A stretch of DNA of 64,000 bases from Actibacterium sp. XHP0104. Its GTDB lineage: Bacteria > Pseudomonadota > Alphaproteobacteria > Rhodobacterales > Rhodobacteraceae. The translations under genes were made by a program, and so were the position numbers. The stretch lies in assembly GCF_025751515.1 (NCBI RefSeq), contig NZ_JAOWLE010000006.1:112692-176691 (forward strand), written 5' to 3'. A model generated the notes under the pieces. The model did no database searches. It was not told the DNA's origin and saw only the letters and a program-made list of their open reading frames with translations. Below are positions 58,250 to 64,000 of the stretch, piece after piece; within the stretch, counting starts at the first letter, position 1, and each line of letters opens with the position of its first letter.

Positions 58250-58947
58250 TGCGTCGCGCCGACCGCCTGTTCCAGATCGTGCAATATCTGCGCGGCGGTC
58301 GGCTGCTGACGGCTCGGATGCTGGCCGAACGGCTGGAAGTATCAGAACGCACGATCTATCGCGACATTGCCGATCTGATCGGATCGGGCGTGCCGATCGA
58401 GGGCGAGGCCGGCGTGGGGTACCTGATGCGGGCGGGCTATGATCTGCCGCCGCTGATGTTCACCAGCGACGAGATCGCCGCCCTTGTGGCCGGTGCCCGG
58501 CTGATCCGGGCTTGGGGCGGGCTGGACATGGCCCGCGCCGCCGACATGGCTCTGGACAAGATCGACGCGGTGATACCCGACGCCGCCCGCGCCCGTGCCC
58601 GCGAGGTGCAGATACATGCAATGCAGATGGGCGAGATGCCCGACGACCTGCGCGCCCGGCTGGACCGGCTCGACCGCGCGGTCGAGGCCCGACAGCGGCT
58701 AAGCCTCGACTATCGCGATGCCGAAGACCGCCACAGCGCACGCACGGTCCGGCCGCTGGGCCTGTGGTTTTGGGGCAAGGTCTGGACCTTGGTCGCCTGG
58801 TGCGAACTGCGCCAGGATTTCCGCATGTTCCGCCTTGACCGGATATGCGACATGACCGAATGCGGCGCCTTCACTCCGCAAACCGGTCGCGACCTCGAGA
58901 CCTTTTATGCGCGCATGCGCCAAGGCGGCGGCTGCACCCCAAACTGA
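58249..58947 (+). CDS. YafY/WYL family transcriptional regulator
   Basis: A 232-residue regulator: N-terminal DeoR-type HTH (RLFQIVQYLRGGRLLTARML, SERTIYRDIADLIGSGVPIE) and a C-terminal WYL-type domain (VRPLGLWFWGKVWTLVAWCE), which senses small ligands or nucleic acids. YafY regulators often pair with glyoxalase-fold genes as here. Translation is coupled to the VOC gene. Confidence 0.92.
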   Translation: MRRADRLFQIVQYLRGGRLLTARMLAERLEVSERTIYRDIADLIGSGVPIEGEAGVGYLMRAGYDLPPLMFTSDEIAALVAGARLIRAWGGLDMARAADMALDKIDAVIPDAARARAREVQIHAMQMGEMPDDLRARLDRLDRAVEARQRLSLDYRDAEDRHSARTVRPLGLWFWGKVWTLVAWCELRQDFRMFRLDRICDMTECGAFTPQTGRDLETFYARMRQGGGCTPN

Positions 58948-58949
58948 AA

Positions 58950-58975
58950 AGGGCGGCCCCCGAAAGGACCGCCCT
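58950..58975 (-). terminator. efp terminator
   Basis: On the minus strand AGGGCGG pairs with CCGCCCT, extended by CC/GG inside, and is followed by TTTTCAG. It may also serve the convergent YafY gene. Confidence 0.7.
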
Positions 58976-58997
58976 GCAAGCGCCAAACGCACGCCAA

Positions 58998-59561
58998 TCA
59001 GGCGCGCTCGGCATATTCCATGGTTTCGGTGTTGACGATGATCTCTTCGTCCTGGCCGACGAACGGCGGCACCATCACCTTGACGCCATTGTCCAGAATG
59101 GCGGGTTTAAAGCTGTTCGCCGCGGTCTGGCCTTTGACGACCGGCTCGGTCTCGACGATCTTGCAGGTCACCTTTTGCGGCAGGGTCGCGTTCAGCGCCT
59201 CGGATTCGTAGAATTCCACGACGATGGTCATGCCATCCTGCAGGAACGGGCGGCGGTCGCCCAGCAGGTCGGCGGGCAGTTCGATCTGCTCATAGGTTTC
59301 GGCATCCATGAACACCAGCATGCCGTCGGTCTCGTAGAGGAACTGCTGATCCTTCTGCTCAAGGCGCACGCGCTCGACCTTGTCGGCGCTGCGGAAGCGT
59401 TCGTTCAGCTTGGACCCGTTGCGCAGGTTGCGCATCTCGACCTGGGCAAAGGCGCCGCCCTTGCCGGGCTTTACGTGGTCGACCTTGACCGCAGCCCAGA
59501 GGCCACCGTTATGCTCCAGCACGTTACCGGGGCGAATTTCGTTACCGTTGATCTTGGGCAT
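58998..59561 (-). CDS. efp: Elongation factor P
   Basis: Relieves ribosome stalling at polyproline. The 187-residue protein has three beta-barrel domains, starting [19 protein letters not shown]. The loop that enters the peptidyl-transferase centre is [12 protein letters not shown] with K34 at the tip, the residue that EpmA beta-lysylates in other bacteria; neither EpmA nor EpmB is in the window. The ATG at 59561 gives the normal length. Confidence 0.97.
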   Translation of the reverse strand: MPKINGNEIRPGNVLEHNGGLWAAVKVDHVKPGKGGAFAQVEMRNLRNGSKLNERFRSADKVERVRLEQKDQQFLYETDGMLVFMDAETYEQIELPADLLGDRRPFLQDGMTIVVEFYESEALNATLPQKVTCKIVETEPVVKGQTAANSFKPAILDNGVKVMVPPFVGQDEEIIVNTETMEYAERA

Positions 59562-59695
59562 GCCAGAAATCCTTGGCCATCTGTTGATCTGAAGATTCCG
59601 GCACCTATATCTTGACCGTTCCGGTGTGGCAAGACGACTAAATCCTGTGGCTTGACTCTCGGAGCTATGCACATGGCGCATAGGAGCAATTCCAA

Positions 59696-59764
59696 ATGAG
59701 AAATACAGAATCGTCACAAAACAGCCATAAACGGCCCTACGCCACGAAATTGCAAGAGCAATAA
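59696..59764 (+). CDS. Putative 22-residue leader peptide upstream of the DUF6280 gene
   Basis: An ATG preceded by AGGAG nine bases upstream opens a 22-codon frame ([20 protein letters not shown], then EQ and TAA) that ends 15 bases before the DUF6280 start. It is polar and AT-richer than its surroundings. It could be a translated leader or a chance frame. A short dyad, CTATGC/GCATAG at 59665-59683, lies just before it. Confidence 0.3.
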   Translation: MRNTESSQNSHKRPYATKLQEQ

Positions 59765-59779
59765 TAAAAGGACGACGAG

Positions 59780-60100
59780 ATGGTCGATTTCGTTGATGGC
59801 ACTGCCTTCAACCACGAGCAGGGCAATCGCGCACGCAAACTGTTTGCTGCCGTTGTGCTTGCTGCGCTGGACGATGCAATTGCCGATGACAAGAAATACG
59901 GCAACGGCCCCGAGCAGATCGCCCGGTGGGCGCGGTCGCGCGATGGCCGCGAGGTTCTGTCTTGCGCCGGTATCGACCCCAATGAACGGGTCGTGTCGGG
60001 TCTGATGGACTTTGTCGCCAAGGGTGTGCGGACCTCGGTCGCTTTGTCGCGCGAGGAAAGCGAACGCCGTCAGGCTATGGAGCACGCAGAAGCCGCGTGA
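59780..60100 (+). CDS. DUF6280 family protein
   Basis: A 106-residue soluble helical protein ([40 protein letters not shown]). From memory it matches DUF6280, a highly conserved Rhodobacterales family of unknown function. Ribosome site AAAAGGA seven bases from the ATG. Such strong conservation of a small stand-alone gene hints at a core regulatory role, but nothing in the sequence shows which. A strong terminator follows. Confidence 0.85.
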   Translation: MVDFVDGTAFNHEQGNRARKLFAAVVLAALDDAIADDKKYGNGPEQIARWARSRDGREVLSCAGIDPNERVVSGLMDFVAKGVRTSVALSREESERRQAMEHAEAA

Positions 60101-60120
60101 TCCATACGGATGCCGTAATG

Positions 60121-60151
60121 AAAAAACGCGTCCCTTCGGGGGCGCGTTTTT
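60121..60151. terminator. Strong bidirectional terminator
   Basis: AAAAACGCG-T-CCC and GGG-G-CGCGTTTTT arms around a TTCG tetraloop, A- and T-tracts on both sides, between convergent genes. Confidence 0.9.
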
Positions 60152-60169
60152 CTTTGGCGAGTGGTTGAT

Positions 60170-60955
60170 TTATTCGAAGTCGCGCGAGGCCAGGGCGCGG
60201 TTGATCTCGCGGCGGACCAGCTTGCGCACGTTGCGGGTGATGCGCTCGCCCAGTTCGCCCTGCAATTCCTGGCGCACGATGTCGTTGACCAACTGGCGCA
60301 GGGTTTCCTCGTCCAGCACGTCCATGTCGGGCGCGTCGCCCGAGAACATGTTGGCCTCGCCTTCGGCCTCGTCAGCGGGGGCCTCGGGCGTCTCTTGCAG
60401 CGGCTCTTCCTCTGCCACGGCCTCGGCCGTGATCTCGATGGTCTCGGGCTCGAGCGGTTCGGGCTCCAGTTCGGGCAGCGGCTCGACCAGCTCGGGGCCG
60501 CGCGACGCGGGGGCTTCGGCCTCTTCGATCGGGGCGGTGTCGTCCTCCGCCAGTTCCGCATCCTCGGGCGCGGCTTCATCCTCGTCGGCGGCCTCTTCGG
60601 CCTCGATATCCTCAAAACTCAGGTCGCGGCGTTCCATCTCGCTGCCATCGGGCTCCCAGTCTTCTTCGACATAGGCGACGGCGGCCTCCAGCTCGGCGAT
60701 GCGCTGCTCAAGCGAGATCTCATCCCACTGAGCGGCCCCTGCCCCCGAATCGGTGGCGACGCTGACGGTCGGGGCCGACTGCGGGTTCGGGGCATTCGCG
60801 GCGGGCGCATCCTCGACCCGCAGCGCGGGCGTCAGGATCAGCTTTTCAGGCGTTGCGGGCTTGTCAGGAACGCGTTGTTCCGTGCCTTCGGTGACCAGCC
60901 GACGGATGGATGAGAGCACATCCTCGATTTCCATCTGTTTCAGCGGATCAGACAT
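60170..60955 (-). CDS. PopZ-like acidic polar-organiser candidate
   Basis: A 261-residue protein with a short conserved N-terminal helix (QMEIEDVLSSIRRLVTEG), a long disordered middle very rich in Glu, Asp, Ala and Pro, and a conserved C-terminal helical part (DEETLRQLVNDIVRQELQGE, NVRKLVRREINRALA). This three-part layout, with a SIRR-type N-terminal motif, resembles PopZ (DUF2497) of Caulobacter, which self-assembles at cell poles, although the C-terminal helices are not a clear PopZ match. It may be a divergent homologue. Ribosome site GGAG; start ATG at 60955. Confidence 0.6.
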   Translation of the reverse strand: MSDPLKQMEIEDVLSSIRRLVTEGTEQRVPDKPATPEKLILTPALRVEDAPAANAPNPQSAPTVSVATDSGAGAAQWDEISLEQRIAELEAAVAYVEEDWEPDGSEMERRDLSFEDIEAEEAADEDEAAPEDAELAEDDTAPIEEAEAPASRGPELVEPLPELEPEPLEPETIEITAEAVAEEEPLQETPEAPADEAEGEANMFSGDAPDMDVLDEETLRQLVNDIVRQELQGELGERITRNVRKLVRREINRALASRDFE

Positions 60956-61031
60956 CTGCACTCCATAAACGGGTCTTGCAGGTATGGTAGCGCGCTCGCA
61001 TGGTCCACACAACAAATGGTATGAAAATAAA

Positions 61032-62417
61032 CTATTTCTTCCCCAGCGCCTTCATCACCTCATCCAGCTTGTCGCCCTGGATGCTGCGGCTGGGGCCACC
61101 CTTGACCGAGTTGTAATACGCGGCCGGATCATAGGTCGGGATGCCAAGGTTCAGGTGCTCGACCGTCAACAGCCCCATCGAGGACAAAACGGCGTAATAG
61201 GCGAAATACTGGGCGGCTTCGGCCTGCACGCGGGCGGTGCGGGCATCCAGCAGATCCTGCTCGGCGTCAAGCACATCCAGCGTGGTGCGCGAGCCAAGGC
61301 GGGCCTCTTCGCGGGTGCCGTCAAAGGCCAGCTGGGCGGCGCGGATCTGCTTGTCGGTGGCCTCGAGCTGGGCACGGGCGATCGACAGCTGTGCCCAGGC
61401 GTTACCGACGCCCAGTTCGACCTGTTGCGACACGTAATGCAGGTTGGCGGCCGCGGCTTCGCGATTGGCCAGGGCCGCGCGTTCGGCCGAGGCAATCGCG
61501 CCGCCGGCATAGATCGGCTGCGACAGGTCGATGCCGATGCGCGAGGCGGTGCCGTCATTGCTGGGGATATCGCTGTCGGTGGCGGTGATGCCAGCATTCA
61601 TGGTGATCGTGGGCTTGCGGGCGGCCCGGGCGCGCAGCAGGTTCAGGTCTGCCACGGTCAGGCTGCGCTGCGCCGAGTCGATGGTGGGATGACTGCGGCG
61701 GGCGATGTCCAGCGCCTCTTCGCGGGTCTTGGGCAGGCCGGGCACGCGCAGGGTGCCGGTCAGCGGCTCGGGGTAATGCCCCACGGCCAGCTTGTAGTTT
61801 TCGCGCGCCACGATCAGCGCGCCCTGGGCGGCGACCTGAGCGCTTTGCGATGCGGCCAGCGCGCTTTCGGCCAGCGACACATCGGTGCGGGTGACCTCGC
61901 CCACCTCGAACCGGTCGCGCGCGGCGCGCAGCTGTTCGGTGATGACGCGGACGTTGTTGTTGCTCAGGCGCACGTTGTCGGTGGCGCTGCGGACATCAAG
62001 ATAGGCCTGCACCGCCGACAGCAGCACATTCTGTTCGACATTCAGCAGACCGGCGCGAGTGGCCAGGACGGTTTCCTTGGCGGCCTCGACCGCCAGCCGG
62101 TTCGACCCGCCCTCATACAGCGTCAACTCGGCGCCCAGGCCGACAGAGCTGCTCATCAGGTTCGAGGCGGTGTCGGTGTCGGTGACACTGGCATCGGCGG
62201 TAAAGCCGATCACCGGGCGCAGCGCGGCCATGGCCGAGGCAACGCCTTCGTCCGCGGCGCGCAGCAGGGCGCGGTTCTGTTCCAGAAGGCGGCTGTTGTC
62301 GTAGGCGCTGATCAGCGCATCTGTCAGCGTTTCAGCCGTGGCATAGCCCGGCGCGCCCAATGCAACCGTGACGGCCGCGCCCACACCGAATACCGCGCTG
62401 CGAATACCCTTGATCAT
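61032..62417 (-). CDS. tolC: TolC family outer membrane channel protein
   Basis: A 461-residue outer membrane efflux duct. Signal peptide (MIKGIRSAVFGVGAAVTVAL to about residue 29), then two internally similar halves with long coiled-coil helices (LTDALISAYDNSRLLEQNRA; the second half opens near EEALDIARRSHPTIDSAQRS). It pairs with inner membrane export pumps and type I secretion systems, none of which is adjacent. The gene name is a family label. It follows pcm by 76 bases, same strand. Confidence 0.93.
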   Translation of the reverse strand: MIKGIRSAVFGVGAAVTVALGAPGYATAETLTDALISAYDNSRLLEQNRALLRAADEGVASAMAALRPVIGFTADASVTDTDTASNLMSSSVGLGAELTLYEGGSNRLAVEAAKETVLATRAGLLNVEQNVLLSAVQAYLDVRSATDNVRLSNNNVRVITEQLRAARDRFEVGEVTRTDVSLAESALAASQSAQVAAQGALIVARENYKLAVGHYPEPLTGTLRVPGLPKTREEALDIARRSHPTIDSAQRSLTVADLNLLRARAARKPTITMNAGITATDSDIPSNDGTASRIGIDLSQPIYAGGAIASAERAALANREAAAANLHYVSQQVELGVGNAWAQLSIARAQLEATDKQIRAAQLAFDGTREEARLGSRTTLDVLDAEQDLLDARTARVQAEAAQYFAYYAVLSSMGLLTVEHLNLGIPTYDPAAYYNSVKGGPSRSIQGDKLDEVMKALGKK

Positions 62418-62493
62418 CTGCTCTCTGCCTCTGCTGTCGTGTTCAACCCGGCGGCCTTTGCCTGTTGCCTGCCGGGACGATCAATGCAGGGCC

Positions 62494-63147
62494 TTACAGC
62501 GTAAAGGCCCTTTGCCGTTCGAACCCGGGCAGTACCGGAGCCCCCGCGTTGAACGAGAAGCGCCAGGTCACGGCCCCGTCAATCTTGTAACCGACCCTGC
62601 ATACGCCAAGTGCCCCCTCCATGAACAATGCGGCAATACGTCCCCCCTCGCGCAGCTGGTCGGTCAGCGCGGCGGGAATATGCTCGACAGAGCCTTGCAG
62701 CATGATCACGTCATAGGGGCCGTGCTTGGCGGAACCGGCGGCCAGCGGGCCGGCGATCACGGCCACGTTGTCGGCACCGGCCGCGGCCAGCGCGGTCTCG
62801 GCCTCGGCGGCCAGGGTTTCATCTTCTTCGACGGCGACGACGGCCTCGGCCATGCGGGCGATCACGGCCGAGGAATAGCCCAGCCCGCAGCCCACATCGA
62901 GCACCAGCTCGTCATTCTGGATATCCATCGCGTCCAGCATCTTGGCCAGGGTGCGCGCCTCGAGCACCACGCGGCCACCGCCCAGATCGACGTTCTCGCC
63001 AATATAAGCGGCCTCGCGTTTTTCGGTTGGCACGAAGTTCTCGCGCTGGACCGACAGCATGGCGTCGATGATCGGGAATTTGGTGACATCAGACGGGCGA
63101 ACCTGGGTATCGACCATCATCCGGCGGCGGGTGGCGTAATCAGTCAT
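62494..63147 (-). CDS. pcm: Protein-L-isoaspartate O-methyltransferase family protein
   Basis: A 217-residue SAM-dependent methyltransferase. Motif I is [19 protein letters not shown], and the N-terminal [20 protein letters not shown] fits PCMT-like proteins. The usual TGSGYQTA-type motif is replaced by GCGLGYSSA, as in the alphaproteobacterial branch found upstream of tolC, so true isoaspartate repair activity is not assured. Likely transcribed with tolC. Confidence 0.85.
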   Translation of the reverse strand: MTDYATRRRMMVDTQVRPSDVTKFPIIDAMLSVQRENFVPTEKREAAYIGENVDLGGGRVVLEARTLAKMLDAMDIQNDELVLDVGCGLGYSSAVIARMAEAVVAVEEDETLAAEAETALAAAGADNVAVIAGPLAAGSAKHGPYDVIMLQGSVEHIPAALTDQLREGGRIAALFMEGALGVCRVGYKIDGAVTWRFSFNAGAPVLPGFERQRAFTL

Positions 63148-63275
63148 ATGACTAAACTCTTTGGTCTAGTGGCAGTCGCAAACGTCATGCCACATAAAAC
63201 CCGGCTGGGCAACATATGCCGCGCGATTCCGGCGCCGCCCCGCCATGATTGTGCCAAAGCCCCCGCGCCAAGGTC

Positions 63276-63304
63276 TTGCGCTGAGAATTTCCATCGGATA
63301 AACG
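63276..63304 (+). promoter_or_regulatory. Probable tRNA-Cys promoter
   Basis: TTGCGC and TAAACG are separated by exactly 17 bases, and the mature tRNA begins 18 bases after the -10 element. Confidence 0.5.
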
Positions 63305-63321
63305 GCGATCACCACACGGCT

Positions 63322-63395
63322 GGCGAGTTGGCGGAGTGGTGACGCAGCGGATTGCAAATCCGTGTACACCGGTTCGATTCCGGTACTCGCCTCCA
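63322..63395 (+). tRNA. trnC: tRNA-Cys (GCA)
   Basis: A complete 74-base cloverleaf: acceptor GGCGAGT/ACTCGCC, anticodon stem GCGGA/TCCGT around TTGCAAA giving anticodon GCA, T arm ACCGG-TTCGATT-CCGGT, discriminator T and an encoded CCA. Its 3-prime end is a plausible integration site for the region that follows. Confidence 0.97.
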
Positions 63396-63442
63396 AATCT
63401 TTTCAATGACTTAGAGATCACCACGCTTTGACGCGAAGAAAA

Positions 63443-63463
63443 GTCTAAACAACTGTCTAAACA
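63443..63463. repeat. Short direct repeat after tRNA-Cys
   Basis: GTCTAAACA occurs twice, 12 bases apart (63443-63451 and 63455-63463), in an AT-rich stretch. The rest of 63396-63600 has no gene I can support. Confidence 0.5.
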
Positions 63464-63603
63464 TTCTGTTTTTGTTCTGTTCGCAGAGTAAGTGCGACGG
63501 ACCGGCGGCGACCAGCAAACTGACCGCGCCTTTAAGTTGCACCAGCCATTGCAAACACGGCTCTGACAGCTAATGCTCCACTAACTTAGCTAGAGGAACT
63601 GTG

Positions 63604-63855
63604 ATGGTCTTGGTTGGAAAACTGATCGCGTGGGCCCTGATCATCCTGGGCGCGCTACGCGTGGCGATGGGCACTTACGTGGCGACGCAATTCATCGAGT
63701 TCGAAGCCTACGAAGCCGCGACAAAGCGCTACCTAGGATCAGGAACCTCTGGCGATGCGATAGATAAAGGGCTGATGTTTATCGCTGCAGGTGTTGCATT
63801 TGGTCTGCTGGCACGCTGTGCCAGTCAGCGAGGCAACGCTTCCAATCCGGACTAA
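63604..63855 (+). CDS. Small membrane protein of unknown function
   Basis: An 83-residue protein with two hydrophobic segments (LIAWALIILGALRVAMGTYV and GLMFIAAGVAFGLLARCA) flanking a polar loop (EFEAYEAATKRYLGSGTSGD). AGAGGAACT provides a ribosome site; a GTG directly before the ATG is an alternative start. It lies between tRNA-Cys and an insertion sequence and may be island cargo. I do not recognise it. Confidence 0.65.
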   Translation: MVLVGKLIAWALIILGALRVAMGTYVATQFIEFEAYEAATKRYLGSGTSGDAIDKGLMFIAAGVAFGLLARCASQRGNASNPD

Positions 63856-63888
63856 CCAGCACCAACGTTGTTTGTGAGCCTCCCCATC

Positions 63889-64000
63889 TGAACTGGTCCA
63901 CCGTTATGTTTAGGAAACGGAGGACTGAGAATGGCGAACAAGCGACCGAAGCCCGAAGAGATTGTCTCGAAGTTGCGGCAGGTTGAAGTTTTGATGGGGC
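63889..64000 (+). mobile_element. Left end of an IS3-family insertion sequence (cut by the window)
   Basis: TGAACTGGTCCACCG at 63889 looks like an IS3-type terminal repeat (TGAACTG start). A transposase start follows 42 bases on. The element continues beyond the window, so length and right end are unknown. Confidence 0.7.
63931..64000 (+). CDS. IS3-family transposase OrfA, N-terminal fragment
   Basis: The first 23 codons read MANKRPKPEEIVSKLRQVEV then LMG, matching the N-terminal HTH region of IS3-group OrfA proteins common in Rhodobacterales. GGAGG eight bases before the ATG is a good ribosome site. The frame is open to the end of the window. Confidence 0.8.
   Translation, partial: MANKRPKPEEIVSKLRQVEVLMG

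Noticed and set aside
63396..64000. Prophage or integrase next to tRNA-Cys
   Set aside because: No integrase is visible inside the window; only an IS3 end is supported.

Overview
The window is a continuous stretch of high-GC, gene-dense chromosome from an alphaproteobacterium, most likely of order Rhodobacterales (Rhodobacter/Paracoccus/Roseobacter group). The evidence is gene content and order typical of that group: glyQ-DUF6446-glyS, hflK-hflC-DUF2065-Deg protease, a phaZ/phaC-phaP-phaR locus arranged as in Paracoccus, a SAM-II riboswitch before metZ, and small families such as DUF6524, DUF6280 and DUF2842. The genus cannot be fixed from the sequence alone.

Layout. 0.1-3.8 kb: glycyl-tRNA synthetase operon (minus strand). 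4.0-5.7 kb: a secreted peptidoglycan-binding protein with a trypsin-like domain that has lost its catalytic triad. 5.7-9.7 kb: metZ under a SAM-II riboswitch, folE2 and trkH. 9.8-19.6 kb: housekeeping and membrane genes (GST, yciB, EamA exporter, ftsY, an AlkB-like hydroxylase, xseA, purD, a 2Fe-2S ferredoxin with an FG-GAP protein, a lipoprotein), with a palindrome-rich intergenic element at 17.76-17.90 kb. 19.6-26.5 kb: rpiA-gor and hflK-hflC-DUF2065-Deg protease, then thiamine pyrophosphokinase. 26.6-28.7 kb: a very acidic 714-residue protein of unknown function. 28.8-35.5 kb: purA, nitrilase, secG, pyrG and small genes.

35.6-47.5 kb is the accessory-looking metabolic region. A polar amino acid/amine ABC importer (ATPase, binding protein, two permeases) runs with overlapping stop/start codons into a glutamine-synthetase-like ligase, a class I amidotransferase, a second glutamine-synthetase-like ligase and a PuuB-like FAD oxidoreductase. 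A DegT-type aminotransferase, a LysR regulator and a class III aminotransferase follow. Together they suggest uptake of an amine, activation as a gamma-glutamyl amide, oxidation, hydrolysis and transamination; the substrate is unknown. This is the best candidate here for an undescribed pathway. 47.5-52.0 kb is the polyhydroxyalkanoate locus, with a PhaR operator inside the phaP promoter.

52.0-63.1 kb: hydrolase, HisC-like aminotransferase, ABC exporter, ygfZ, fructosamine kinase, a glyoxalase-family protein, a YafY regulator, efp, DUF6280, a PopZ-like acidic protein, tolC and pcm. A tRNA-Cys gene at 63.3 kb marks a change: the last 600 bases are AT-richer, hold one unknown small membrane protein and enter the left end of an IS3-type insertion sequence, as if a genomic island begins at the tRNA.

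No rRNA genes, CRISPR arrays, replication origin or complete prophage were seen.
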